NCBI RefSeq assembly: GCF_000613865.1
Contig: NZ_BAJU01000027.1
Span: 1 to 34,560, forward strand
DNA: 34,560 nt
Reading direction: 5' to 3'
Origin: Acetobacter okinawensis JCM 25146
GTDB lineage: Bacteria > Pseudomonadota > Alphaproteobacteria > Acetobacterales > Acetobacteraceae
Below, piece after piece: positions 9,806 to 19,656 of the stretch (position 1 is its first letter; each line of letters starts with the position of its first letter). A program made the position numbers and the translations under genes. Below the pieces are notes generated by a model that saw only the letters and a program-made list of their open reading frames with translations, had not been told where the DNA came from and did no database searches.

Positions 9806-9853
9806 GGCAGTGATCTCTACCTTAATGAATCATCAGACAGATTTATTTTTGAA

Positions 9854-11287
9854 TTAACGGTTTAACGCATGTTCTTCAAAAGGATCACCTAGCTCCAGAT
9901 AATCGCCCAGCGCTGCATAAGTTGCGTGTCGTGCAAGGCGCTTGAGTTTGACGGGGTGTGCTCCAGCATCCATTCCGGTTGTAAGCGCACCCCGTTTCAG
10001 GCTGTGCCCCCCAAAGGTTTTTCCATCCAACCCGGCAGCACTGGCACGGCTCTGGATGATGCGAGCGATCGAGCGATCTGTCAGGGGCTGTTGCCCAATT
10101 TCACGACCATTCCCGTCAGAGGCAGCTGTGCTTTCCTTTCGGACGCGGCGGAAAATAGGGCCAGCCTGTAAGCCAGACACGGCTAGCCAGGCTCCGTATG
10201 CCTTTACCGGGCAATACTGATCCTGGGTGTAGGGGAGGGCGATCTCCACCCCCTTGCCTTGTCTATCACCCTTTGAATGTGGAAGGGTGACAAGCAGGCC
10301 TTTACTGACCAAGGCTACGTGTCGGATCTCGATGCTGGCCAGTTCAGAACGCCGGAACGCGCCATAAAACCCCATGAGGAGTAAAGCCCGGTCCCGCATG
10401 CCGGATAACTTGCTCAGGTCTATTGCATTGATGATTGTTGCCAGAACGTCCTTTGTCGCCGCAGCCTTGCGGCGCGGTGTAAAGCCATCCCTTGCAGCGG
10501 TGCGCCTGATTCCGGTCATGGTTTCACCAATAGCGGCGTCAGCGGTGGGTACGGCGCAACCCGCCAGACGGTGAAGATAGGTGATCGCGGCCCGTCGCAA
10601 CTCCAATGTCGAAGGTGCAAGACCCCGACCTCTTTCGTCTGCCAGAAATGCGGCAATGTCGGCCGAACGTGCAGGGAGGCAGGGAAGGGCATGACGATCC
10701 GCCCAGGCACACCATGCCCGGACACCGGCACGATAGGCTTTGCGTGTATTATCAGCCTTGGCCTGCAAAGCGTAGGCTGAGGCACTATCACGCGCGGTTT
10801 CAAGAGAGCCATCGCGTTGCGGAACGGCCCTTCCTAGAGAGGCGTCAAACCATCGGATAATGACGCCCGGCGTCTGGCCCGCAGGAGAGGGCAGGAGAGG
10901 GGGCATGTCAGACTGTGCGATAGTGTCCCTGTGTGCTTGCCTGTAACGCGCCAGAAAATACGGAACTGGACTGAGATGTAGGGCGAGAGTCAGTGAGGGA
11001 TCATCTGGAGCTACACCGATCCGCTCTGCAGCCAGTGCACGGGCCCGGGCGGCGAACGGCACATCATGAGCAATCACAATATCTTCGGTCTTATTCCCTG
11101 ACAGGGAGATACCGGACAAGCGCAGTTCCAATCCCGGGGAGAGACGGGCCGCCGCAAGAATTCCTGGCAGAGTGTCAGATGTTGAATCGGCCTCGGCCAG
11201 ACGGTGTCGGGTGGTCCGGTCGCACCGCTCGAACAGAGCCGCGAAAACCCGATCTTTTCGGCCGTGGACAACAACTTCAACCTGCAT
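9854..11287 (-). CDS. Tyrosine recombinase / site-specific integrase
   Basis: 477-aa tyrosine recombinase. The core-binding domain lies around SAYALQAKADNTRKAYRAG and LAPSTLELRRAAITYLHRL (residues about 170-260). The catalytic domain carries Arg I in GFYGAFRRSELASI, the beta-hairpin Lys in HSKGDRQGKG, the H-x-x-R box as GGHSLKRGAL, and a C-terminal RHATYAALGDYLE with the nucleophilic Tyr. All key residues are present, so it should be active. The ~160-residue N-terminal extension is unassigned. It is transcribed away from the accessory modules that follow, as an integron integrase is, but it does not show an obvious IntI-specific insertion. It may instead resolve plasmid multimers, given its position next to the origin. 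Confidence 0.85.
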   Translation of the reverse strand: MQVEVVVHGRKDRVFAALFERCDRTTRHRLAEADSTSDTLPGILAAARLSPGLELRLSGISLSGNKTEDIVIAHDVPFAARARALAAERIGVAPDDPSLTLALHLSPVPYFLARYRQAHRDTIAQSDMPPLLPSPAGQTPGVIIRWFDASLGRAVPQRDGSLETARDSASAYALQAKADNTRKAYRAGVRAWCAWADRHALPCLPARSADIAAFLADERGRGLAPSTLELRRAAITYLHRLAGCAVPTADAAIGETMTGIRRTAARDGFTPRRKAAATKDVLATIINAIDLSKLSGMRDRALLLMGFYGAFRRSELASIEIRHVALVSKGLLVTLPHSKGDRQGKGVEIALPYTQDQYCPVKAYGAWLAVSGLQAGPIFRRVRKESTAASDGNGREIGQQPLTDRSIARIIQSRASAAGLDGKTFGGHSLKRGALTTGMDAGAHPVKLKRLARHATYAALGDYLELGDPFEEHALNR

Positions 11288-11697
11288 GAATGGTGCCTCG
11301 AGCTTGCTACTATCCTAAGTATCTAACTCCCAGTGTAGTAGGTCATGGCGCTTAGCGAGAACCGTATTTTTCATCTCATACCGTTTCTCGTGAAGACCAA
11401 CATGGGGGGTAAGCGGAACGACCGTTCTTAGACGACAAAGGGGAGCCTATTTGCCTCCTGCGCTGTTATCGCTTATCGCTACTACGGCCTTATTCCCAGC
11501 AATCTGCCAGACGAGCCTCTTTCCCGAATTTTTCTACGGGTAGAAACTTTGGCCTCATAGAGGCCCCAAAGCCCTAATTATTGGATTTCGGGCGACCTCC
11601 TTCAGAGCGAGTTCGAACCATATACTTTTTATTTTCAAAAAATGTGAACTGGTAGATACTCAAAGAAGATAGCCGTCGGCGCAGAAAGGATATTATT
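11288..11697. other. Intergenic region with junction repeat copy D and a small hairpin
   Basis: 410 bp without a gene. It contains the junction-repeat core GGGGGGTAAGCGGAA at 11404-11418 (copy D). At about 11548-11573 is a GGCCTC-ATAG-GAGGCC hairpin extended by TTTGG/CCAAA with a bulge; it could be a terminator, but no T-run follows. The promoter of the next gene should lie in the AT-rich part near 11620-11680. Confidence 0.5.
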
Positions 11698-13794
11698 TTG
11701 TTCTCCAATTCTTTCGAAGAAATAAAATGTCTATATAAAGCATCTCTCAAATCTCATCGCACAATTACAAAGGAAAAAGCATCTGAGATTTTACAGATTT
11801 CCAGTAATGGATGCAAAGGCGCTCCCACAATATTCAACAGCCTTGTTGTCTCTGAAAACACGGAGTTACCGGTTGGTTTTCTGCGACAAGCCGCATGCCA
11901 CTTTTATCTCAAAGAGACGTTATCCGGTCGATGCAGCGAATTTTCTAATGTCCTCAGTGCTCTTGCTGCGCATATTCCAGGGACAATCCAATCTGACGGC
12001 ACGCCTATCCCATCAAGGCCTAAAGCTGATAAGACTGCGGCAAAGCCGCATATTCTAGCTTTTTTAAAAAGGTTAAATCATAAAGAAGCATGGGAACAGG
12101 CAATTTTGATTGCGCGTGCGCACGCAGTGCTGGGTGAATTTCCCTTCTCTAACCCTCGAACCGAGGCTGTGGCAAAAGCCGCATTAGCTATGAAAAAGCG
12201 TGGGTATAAATTTAAGGTTATTAATGGGCAGATCGATATTTCTAACGGGCAAATTAAAAAGATAATTAGAGATATCGAGACGAAATTAGCAGGTCTCGAC
12301 GCAGAATATACGTTGAGAAGAATTTTTATTTTAGCGACAAAGCTCCACAAGTGGGAGTATGGACAAATCCTCTTTGGGCGCCATCATGCTCCGGGTCTCG
12401 CAAAGCGTGACCCACTCCCCCCGATAGGCCTTCTCTTCAATCTTGCGGTTAAATTGCCTTTTTTCTTTAATTGCAAACCCAACCTAGAAAAAGTTTGGAT
12501 CAAAGCTGTCGATTTGGCACGAGATTTCTGTGCATTGTTTGATCTCGAATCCTATACTCCATTTGACAATATGAATCTTGATGCAATCTTGTTTGAAAAT
12601 ACTTTAAGAAAAATGGCGCTATACGATCATCTTTTTTGCCTACGGCAATGGCGTTATGAGTTTACCACTTACTTTCTCGAAAATTTTTTCACGCGCTCTT
12701 ATGACGATGAAATGAAAAAAACACTTGGTTGGAATATTGATGATCTAATTTCTTTTATCTCGATCTTAGATAGATTTGTCAAAAAAGAACCCTGCCTTTT
12801 CACAAGGAGCGATCTATATGCAAAAGGTCTTCCCAATACAGTAGTGAACGCAATATTAAGAGATGCGTCTTATTCCGCAGGGGAAGCCAACCGTGGCTAC
12901 ATATCTCCATTTGTGCCAACCGGGCAAGATGTCATGTTTAGGCCCCTGTTATCGATTCCTGAGGGGCAAGAAACAAGTATTTTTAGTTTTTCCCGTGGAT
13001 TACTAGGACCAGCATTTTACGAAGTCGCTTTTGCAGCGATCAAAAAGGTCGTGCCAAATAAAATTTCAAATATCCGTGGCACTGGTACCGAGCGCCTCAC
13101 TAAAGATATTTTTGCTAAGTATGGCTTCAATGCCTCTATAGCAGAAAAAGAATATAAAATGAATGGAGCGGCGGGAGAGTGTGATTTAGTATTTCAAGAC
13201 GAAAATCATATCATCTTAGTTGAATGCAAAGCGAAATCTCTTACGCGAGGCGCAATGTCGGGTGTCCAAGGAGACGCTATGTTGGACTTTGCTGCGAGCC
13301 TAGTAGCATCGCAGGCCCAATCATTACGTCATGAAAGAGTATTGCGGACGCAGGGGCACATTATCTTCACAGACGGCACTATATTAGAATGGAAAAACCG
13401 AACAATTACACGATTGTCGATTAGCTTAAGTGACCAAGGTCAGTTGCAGGATCGGTGGCTGCTTGAAACCTGCTTCAATGTTCTTATTAACGCGAGCGTT
13501 ACATGCGATCCCACATATCAGAAAAAGAAGCAAATCGATGATTTTAATAAAAGCCTAAAGTTACTTCAAGAGGAAACAAAAATATTGGTGAATTCTGGAC
13601 AAAATATTCGCGCCGCCGTGTTGAATATTGGGTCGGCCAGTCTTGCGCAATTAGATATCATACTAGAAGAGGCAAAATCTTTGAGCGACATTGTTAAATT
13701 TATGGCGGTACGAGCAAGTTATAACACTGGAAACCCATTATTGGAGCATTTTCATCTGGCAGGATTGCGTGAATATGGCGAAAAACACGCGTAA
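11698..13794 (+). CDS. Large protein with C-terminal PD-(D/E)xK-like nuclease motif, candidate single-gene defence factor
   Basis: 698 aa, family not recognised. The start is TTG 11698, supported by AGAAAGGA 8 nt upstream; no earlier in-frame ATG has a ribosome site. Around residues 465-510 the sequence reads GTERLTKDIFAKYGFNASIAE, then GECDLVFQDENHIILVECKAK, which gives the E...D...ExK spacing of PD-(D/E)xK nucleases, so it probably cuts DNA or RNA. The N-terminal 450 residues are largely helical and contain no Walker motifs. Base composition is clearly AT-richer than flanking modules, which suggests separate acquisition. It stands alone between two junction repeats (D and A), consistent with a self-contained defence cassette; this role is inference. 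Confidence 0.6.
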   Translation: MFSNSFEEIKCLYKASLKSHRTITKEKASEILQISSNGCKGAPTIFNSLVVSENTELPVGFLRQAACHFYLKETLSGRCSEFSNVLSALAAHIPGTIQSDGTPIPSRPKADKTAAKPHILAFLKRLNHKEAWEQAILIARAHAVLGEFPFSNPRTEAVAKAALAMKKRGYKFKVINGQIDISNGQIKKIIRDIETKLAGLDAEYTLRRIFILATKLHKWEYGQILFGRHHAPGLAKRDPLPPIGLLFNLAVKLPFFFNCKPNLEKVWIKAVDLARDFCALFDLESYTPFDNMNLDAILFENTLRKMALYDHLFCLRQWRYEFTTYFLENFFTRSYDDEMKKTLGWNIDDLISFISILDRFVKKEPCLFTRSDLYAKGLPNTVVNAILRDASYSAGEANRGYISPFVPTGQDVMFRPLLSIPEGQETSIFSFSRGLLGPAFYEVAFAAIKKVVPNKISNIRGTGTERLTKDIFAKYGFNASIAEKEYKMNGAAGECDLVFQDENHIILVECKAKSLTRGAMSGVQGDAMLDFAASLVASQAQSLRHERVLRTQGHIIFTDGTILEWKNRTITRLSISLSDQGQLQDRWLLETCFNVLINASVTCDPTYQKKKQIDDFNKSLKLLQEETKILVNSGQNIRAAVLNIGSASLAQLDIILEEAKSLSDIVKFMAVRASYNTGNPLLEHFHLAGLREYGEKHA

Positions 13795-14504
13795 GTGTCC
13801 ATACAATAAATGAAAAATATCAATGCAGCCTGAATTACATATTGGCTGAGCTAATATTGAAAAACTACGGCGCGTCGTCATTTAAGTCCTGAGAGCTTAA
13901 AGTGAGGGTTTTACGTTCTGTCAATCTGTGCTGACTATTTTTCCGGCTTTGGAAAAAACAACAGATGCGGCGTTATGCTTATGTGACGACCAGTGGGAGC
14001 GGACATCGACACACTAACGCTTCAAAGACGACAGCCACGGATGTCCAAGAGTCAGCCTAGTGCGGTTCGCCAAACAATGTCGGCTTCCGAACGAGTCTCA
14101 CAACAGCTTGGACGTCTGACTTGAAGGCGATAGCTGTTTGTCTGCATCGCTCATTTAGAGCGTACAGACGGTTATGAGGGAGCGGAGTGTCGGTTATCAG
14201 GAAAAATGATTGAATGCTGCCATTCGCAGCTTTCACCCTGATGAGAGCTATCGACCAGAGTCGATCGCTCAGGTCGGGCACCAGAAGTCAGGCACGCCAG
14301 ACCCGTCAGAGGGGAAATTATTAGTGGTAATCCGGCGTCACATCGCAGTGGCAATCAACAGGCTACGACAATTTTTATGTGCGGAAGCGACGCAACTGTG
14401 ACCCTACATTTTAAGACTATGCCGAGAGATTGCTCTGAGTTACGAAACGCATATGACGATGGCTAGCTCCGAGCGTCGTGGAGCGGGGGGACGAACTAGC
14501 GAAG
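13795..14504. other. Intergenic region containing junction repeat copy A
   Basis: About 700 bp with only short unconvincing frames. From about 14075 to 14240 it is similar to the copies at 17540-17720 and 21945-22080: GACGTCTGACTTGAAGGCG at 14111-14129 matches copy B in 18 of 19 positions, and the core GAGGGAGCGGAGTGTCGG starts 65 nt later, the same distance as in B. The remainder shows no feature I can name, but should contain the ABC-3C promoter. Confidence 0.5.
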
Positions 14505-15437
14505 ATGGCAATGCAGCCGATTCAGCGATGGCAATATCGGGTGAGCTTCGATCTCAGGGTCCGGAATACCTACGGCGCCTCGTTCCAAGATTTTTTCTCC
14601 ACCATCATGGAAGCCCGATACGGCAGCGACTTCATCAGGGTTAGGCCCTTCGGCTCGCTTGGAGACAAGGGCTGCGACGGCTACAGAAGCACCGGCGGGC
14701 AGGTTTTTCAGTGTTACGGAAAACTGGAGGACGCCGCCCCTAATGCTGCGACGATCACGAAAAAGATCGGTGAAGACTACCAGCTTGCAGGCGGTCATCT
14801 CGGTACGATCATGAAGGAGTGGCACTTCGCCCACAATCTCGTAAGCGGGCTCCCAATTGAGGCGGTTCAGAAAGTTGAGGAAATTAAGCAGGCCGGCACC
14901 CACGTTGTCGGCGTGTTTGGGCCGGCGAGCCTCTGGATAATTGTCGATGAACTCAGCGAAATAGAGCTTTTCAATCTTCTGGGGCCCGCTGCGACAGCGG
15001 AGGATAGTCAGAACCTGAAACTCGAGGAAGTCAGACTTCTGACGGATTCGTTAATGGCTTCGATATCGTCAGGGACCATTCTAAACGGCTCTATCAAGCC
15101 GGTGCCGTCAGACAAGCTCGCCTTCAATCAGCTTCCCGGCCACTGGGTCCAGTTGCTGACCCTTGCGTCGATCAACGGGCCATACGTCCAGCAATATTTC
15201 GAGCAAAACTCGGATGTTGAGTTAGGCGCCCGGATTGCACAGGCGTTCTCTAGTCGATATCTGGAGCTCAAGCAGGAAGCGCTTACACCTGGACAGATCA
15301 TGGACGCCCTTTACGAGCAGACGACAGGCATGGGCTCGGTGACAGCCGTCAGGCAGGTGGCGGCGCAGGCATTGCTGGCATACTTGTTCGATTCTTGCGA
15401 GATATTCGAGGATCAAGCCGACAAGGTTGGGACATGA
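14505..15437 (+). CDS. ABC-three-component system effector-type protein with nuclease-like N-terminus
   Basis: First gene of an ABC-3C operon. I prefer ATG 14505 (MAMQPIQRWQYRVSFDLR); a GTG at 14478 would add nine residues. The N-terminal about 80 residues (FQDFFSTIMEARYGSDFIRV, then GDKGCDGYRS and QVFQCYGK) resemble a restriction-endonuclease-like fold, with D-G-Y and Q-C-Y-G in the positions of the D and (E/Q)xK strands. The C-terminal half (TLASINGPYVQQYFE to the end) matches the type of C-terminal domain named for ABC-3C proteins. In the model proposed by Aravind and colleagues, the effector is released when the ATPase senses invading nucleic acid. The stop codon overlaps the next start (ATGA). 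Confidence 0.65.
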   Translation: MAMQPIQRWQYRVSFDLRVRNTYGASFQDFFSTIMEARYGSDFIRVRPFGSLGDKGCDGYRSTGGQVFQCYGKLEDAAPNAATITKKIGEDYQLAGGHLGTIMKEWHFAHNLVSGLPIEAVQKVEEIKQAGTHVVGVFGPASLWIIVDELSEIELFNLLGPAATAEDSQNLKLEEVRLLTDSLMASISSGTILNGSIKPVPSDKLAFNQLPGHWVQLLTLASINGPYVQQYFEQNSDVELGARIAQAFSSRYLELKQEALTPGQIMDALYEQTTGMGSVTAVRQVAAQALLAYLFDSCEIFEDQADKVGT

Positions 15438-15685
15438 TTCTTCCTACAAAGCATATACCTGCGAGCCGTTCTCTAACCGCGATCGGTGGCGAAATACTTG
15501 CCCAGTTAGAGGAACCGCGCGCGGTCTCGGAGATCTGGGAGCGGGTTCTGGCTGCGCGATGCGCAACTGGGCAAGGCGCACCGCTGCCCTATGACTGGTT
15601 CGTTCTGGCATTGACGTTCCTCAACTCGATTTTCGCGGTCGAACTGTCGGAAGGGTTGGTGGTGCGGACCGAGGGTAGGCAATGA
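15434..15685 (+). CDS. ABC-three-component system middle component (MC6-like)
   Basis: 83-aa linker protein. It begins MILPTKHIPASRSLTAIGGE and includes VSEIWERVLA and YDWFVLALTFLNSIFAVEL, which fits the middle-component 6 family of ABC-3C systems, small winged-helix-like proteins thought to couple ATPase and effector. The ATG at 15434 is fixed by the 4-bp ATGA overlap with the upstream gene, and a second ATGA overlap (15682-15685) couples it to the ATPase. The longer open frame starting at 15395 overlaps the upstream gene and is not favoured. Confidence 0.75.
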   Translation: MILPTKHIPASRSLTAIGGEILAQLEEPRAVSEIWERVLAARCATGQGAPLPYDWFVLALTFLNSIFAVELSEGLVVRTEGRQ

Positions 15686-17449
15686 TCATATCCATTGAAA
15701 GTGACCTGCCCAGCTTCAAGTCTGTTCGGCTGAGGCCCGGATTGAATGTGCTGCTTGCCGACAAATCGCCCTCATCGGACGAGAAGCAGACGCGAAACAG
15801 CGCAGGCAAGTCCAGTCTTGTGGATGTCATAAACTTTCTACTCGGAAGCAGAGCATCAAGTGCCGTAGCCAGCCACGACGCACTCAAGGCTTACACGTTC
15901 TATGGAACGTTCGAACTCGATGGCAACCAGATCAAGGTAGGACGCTCCGGCAATGCATCGTCAAAAATTCTGGTCGACGAGGAAAAGGCTACTGCTTTCG
16001 GACTAACTCCGAAGTTAGATAAAAAGACGGGTCATCACTTTGTCTCGAACGAGGTGTGGAAGGAATTCCTCGGCAACCGCCTTTTCGCGATGCCGTTTCC
16101 CACCAAGGGAACGGCGTTCGCGCAATCCTTCACGCCCAGCTACCGTTCGATGATTGCCTATTTTGCTCGTCGCCGCGGTGGTTTCATACGTCCGGATAAG
16201 CAAGCCGCGAAGCAGGCCACGTGGGACAGCCAAGTGAACCTCTCTTATCTCCTGGGCCTCGATTGGACGATACCGTTCGAGATCGAGAAGGTGCGCCAGC
16301 GCGAGAGCCAACTCAAGGAATTAAAAAAAAGCAGCTGAAGGCGGCGCGGTCGGAGACATCATCGGCACTGTCGCGGAACTGCGTCCGAGGGTCGTCCTGG
16401 CGGAAGCGAACGTCGAGAAGCTACGAGCGGACCTCGCGGCATTTCGCGTCGTCGACACGTACCGGGAGATGTCCGACCGTGCGTCGGCGATCCGTAGCGA
16501 GATGCTTGCAATTGAGCGCAATGCGGTGATCCTCAAGCAAACGTTGGATCATCTTGAAGCCAGCTACAGGGACGAGCAGCCGCCTGCGATCACGAATGTT
16601 GCTCGGCTCTACAGGGCAGTCGGCATTGAACTTCCTACCGTCGCGGTGCGGCGCTTCGAGGAGGTAAAGGCGTTCCATGAATCAGTGGTGGCAAACCGAC
16701 GGAAGCGTCTCCAGGAGCAGATCGACAGCACAAAGTTGGAGCTCTCCGACGGAGAAACGCGCTCGGCGTTGCTAGATGGTGAGCGAAGTGAGATCCTCCG
16801 ATTTCTGAAAGGCAGCGGTGCGTTCGAAGATCTCACGGCATTGCAGGAACAGCTCGCCAGACGCGCGGTTGAGGCAGCAGCATTGCGCGAACGCTTCAAG
16901 GCGGCTGAGGTTCTGGAGGGCGAGAAGACGGAGCTGGAAGGCGACCGCATCAATCTGAAGCGGCGTCTGCAGGACGATCATCAGGCCCGCCAAGCTCAGC
17001 TGGATAAGGCGATCCTTTTCATCGGCGGAGCAATTGAGCAGCTCTACAGTGATCGGACCGGCGGGTTTGTCGTTGCCGCTGAAGATAATGGCCCTGAGTT
17101 CGAGATATCGATTCAGGGAGACCGAGGTGGAGGTATCTCCCAGATCGAGATCTTCTGCTTGGACCTCGCGCTGCTATCGCTCACCTCAGACGCCAAGCGG
17201 GGGCCTGGCTTTTTGATTCATGACAGCCATCTCTTTGACGGCGTGGACGAGCGTCAGGTGTCGAAGGCTATCCAACTCGGAAAGGTGACTGCTGACCGGA
17301 TCGGCGGGCAGTATCTTGTGACGATGAACTCGGACATCTTCGATCGCCTGCCGTTGCCCGCTGCGTTCGACAAGGGCGCGTATGTGCTGTCCACGCGGCT
17401 GTCGGACGATGGCGAGGATGGTGGGTTGTTCGGCTTTAGGTTCGATTAA
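15682..17449 (+). pseudogene. ABC-3C ATPase, DUF2326-type SMC/Rad50-like protein, split at an A8 run
   Basis: SMC/RecN-like ABC ATPase, about 588 aa when repaired, that would act as the sensor of the three-component system. Walker A is QTRNSAGKSSLVD near residue 38. A coiled-coil middle follows (TKLELSDGETRSALLDGERS onward). The signature-like GGGISQIEIFCLDLALLSL precedes Walker B GFLIHDSHLFDG. The first frame stops at 16338 after QLKELKKSS. Removing one A from the eight at 16323-16330 gives LKELKKAAEGGAVGDIIGTV and continues to 17449 with no other break. This may be a sequencing error, a real frameshift, or polymerase slippage on the A-run. The third gene is ATGA-coupled to the second. Confidence 0.75.
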
Positions 17450-17790
17450 GCGCAACAACTATCGCGCGCCGATGTCGACCACCCCTAGACATCCATGGTT
17501 TGTCCGCTAAATGGCCAGTTCTATGATATTCAGTCTATCACGCCTCACTTAGCAATGTCAGCTTTCGGGATGCCAGCATCACCGCTTCGACGTCTGACAT
17601 GAAGGCGTCTGCTGCCTGTCCGCTTCACGTTCCATGAGCGGACAGGCAGATCAGGGGGGCAAGCGGAAGGTCGGCTATTAGGTAGAAAATTATACAAACA
17701 ACCATTCGTGCAGCCAACGTGGATCACAGCTTCGTCCTATTGCGGTCGTTTTCACTTTGATTATTTGATCTGGTGACTGAACTTTTATGT
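17450..17790. repeat. Intergenic region with junction repeat copy B, including a perfect 13-bp hairpin
   Basis: Holds the best-preserved junction repeat. GACGTCTGACATGAAGGCG lies at 17589-17607. CTGCCTGTCCGCT (17612-17624) and AGCGGACAGGCAG (17637-17649) are perfect complements around a 12-nt loop. The core GGGGGGCAAGCGGAAGGTCG starts at 17654. The hairpin lies between the 3' ends of two convergent operons (ABC-3C and Gabija-type) and could act as a bidirectional terminator. No gene seen. Confidence 0.6.
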
Positions 17791-19656
17791 TTACGGAGTG
17801 ATGATATCAACTCCATCGACCTGCTTTACACCGGCTGGCAAAAGAAGCTTTTCTAACCAGCCAATCGGCTTCCCTCGCTCGGAGCAGTACACAAAAAACG
17901 CTCGTTGCATGGCGCGGGTAAAAGCGACGAAAAATGAATTGAGTTCCTCATTATGCTCCGGTAAAAGGCTCCACCATGTTTGGGCATCGAACCCGAAAAA
18001 GATCACAGTGTGGAATTCAAGACCTTTACTCTTGTGAATTGTCATGAGCGGGATCTGATTTTTACCTTCGAAGCGATCAAGAACATCATTCCAATTCACA
18101 GCGTTCTCGACGCAGTCTCGCAAAAGGATCCGAAAGCCGTTGTGCACGCGCTGAAAATCAGCATCGCGCCGATATTCGGGATAAGCTTGCCGCAGACGCT
18201 CCACCCCGACGAAGTCCAAGGTCTGCGCGAACAGCCGGTTAGCCACTGCCGTATCAAGCGGCTCGTCACGCATTATCTGTCGAAGGTTCCTAGAGAACTC
18301 TCCAATCTCGCGCTGTAATCGCTCCTGCACGGTTTCGTCGTCCGAGCTAACGTTTGCCAATGCTTGCAGGCGATCTTGCGCCGCGCTCCAGGCTTCTGGT
18401 GCGCGGGCACTTGCCCCAAGCCTTAGAAGTGGAAGAATTACTTCCGTAAGAGGCTCGACTAACAAATCCTGGATGGCAATTTCACCGACGTTCCTGGCAA
18501 GATTCCGTAATGTCAGGCCGTGATCACGCAGAACGGGTGCAAGCTCGTCCTCAACACTATTAGCGCGCATACGCACAAGGATGACAACATTGTGCGGTGC
18601 AACGCGGCCTTCGTCGACTTCTCTTCTGATCCATCGCGCTATCATCTGCGTTTCCTGCTCACGGTTGTCAAAACGCCAAATCGCTGCCGTTGCGCCATCG
18701 ACCTCCAACTGTCCTCGGGCCTCGACCTTTTCAACGTCGGGATCAATTTGTCGTGCGATGACCTGTTGAATGCGGACAAGCGCCTCGTGTGATCTCCAGT
18801 TCCTGAGAAGGGCATGGCGAGCAGCATTAAAGCCGTCAACAAACTCATCGAACGCATTATTCATAGCTCCCGTCCAACCCATAATTCTCTGCTTATCGTC
18901 TCCGACAGCAGTGAAGATAGAACGGCTTCCTCTGAATGCAGTATTTACGAGACTATACTGGGCATAGGTCGTGTCCTGGAATTCATCCAGAAAAACAAAG
19001 GGATAGGTCAGGCGCAGAGCGCGCTTGATCCTTGGGTTCGAACGCAGCATGTAATCAACGAGGCGGTTGATCATTGCGAAAGAAACCAGTGCTCCGTCCG
19101 GCATGGCGTACTGGTCATCCCAGTAAGCTTGAAGCAACTCTCTTGTGCGCAGCTTTTCAACAGTTTTGTCAAACGGCAGTGGGGTGCGGGCGATCGCTTG
19201 TTCAAACCGGTCCGAACTGACATCCGGACGACCGTGCCTTTTCAGGAATAACTCGAAGTCTTGTCGTGAGGGAAAGGCAATGCTGTAGTCGATTGGCGGC
19301 CGGTAAGTGTTGGGAATCGCAAGGCGGAAATGGTCCAGCATATGCTTCGTGAATGCATCGAAAGTCATTGAGTGAAACCTGCGGGCCTGATTCGCAGGGC
19401 AGCGCTGGCGAACTCGCGCAGCAAGATTTTGAGCCGCATCGCGTTTAAAGCTAATCGCAAGGATGCGTTTTGGCTCGGGACAAAGACCGGTTTGGAGAAG
19501 GTAGGTGGCCTTCTGGGCCAGAAATTCGGTCTTGCCAGCACCTGCGCCAGCTGTAACGCACACGCTATGCGCAGCTTCTCGCAGAGCATCCCAAGCTCCT
19601 GATTCAAGCTCATCGACACCTTGCGGTTGCCAACCCTCCTGTGCGACTGGCATCAC
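17791..19656 (-). CDS. gajB: UvrD/Rep-like helicase, Gabija GajB type
   Basis: 621-aa superfamily 1A helicase. Motifs are Walker A TAGAGAGKTEFLAQ (residues about 36-48), Walker B FLDEFQDTTYAQ, motif III VGDDKQRIMGW, motif V MTIHKSKGLEFHTVI, and motif VI VAFTRAMQRAFF. It overlaps the OLD-TOPRIM gene by 4 bp and is translated after it, the arrangement of Gabija gajA-gajB. In Gabija, GajB contributes NTP hydrolysis and DNA binding to the complex that stops phages. At 621 aa it is longer than the Bacillus GajB (about 500 aa). The alternative, an ordinary UvrD repair helicase, is less likely given the partner. Confidence 0.75.
   Translation of the reverse strand: MMPVAQEGWQPQGVDELESGAWDALREAAHSVCVTAGAGAGKTEFLAQKATYLLQTGLCPEPKRILAISFKRDAAQNLAARVRQRCPANQARRFHSMTFDAFTKHMLDHFRLAIPNTYRPPIDYSIAFPSRQDFELFLKRHGRPDVSSDRFEQAIARTPLPFDKTVEKLRTRELLQAYWDDQYAMPDGALVSFAMINRLVDYMLRSNPRIKRALRLTYPFVFLDEFQDTTYAQYSLVNTAFRGSRSIFTAVGDDKQRIMGWTGAMNNAFDEFVDGFNAARHALLRNWRSHEALVRIQQVIARQIDPDVEKVEARGQLEVDGATAAIWRFDNREQETQMIARWIRREVDEGRVAPHNVVILVRMRANSVEDELAPVLRDHGLTLRNLARNVGEIAIQDLLVEPLTEVILPLLRLGASARAPEAWSAAQDRLQALANVSSDDETVQERLQREIGEFSRNLRQIMRDEPLDTAVANRLFAQTLDFVGVERLRQAYPEYRRDADFQRVHNGFRILLRDCVENAVNWNDVLDRFEGKNQIPLMTIHKSKGLEFHTVIFFGFDAQTWWSLLPEHNEELNSFFVAFTRAMQRAFFVYCSERGKPIGWLEKLLLPAGVKQVDGVDIITP

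Noticed and set aside
13795..14504. Short frames between the nuclease gene and ABC-3C operon as genes
   Set aside because: They coincide with the degenerate repeat and have no ribosome sites or conserved motifs.
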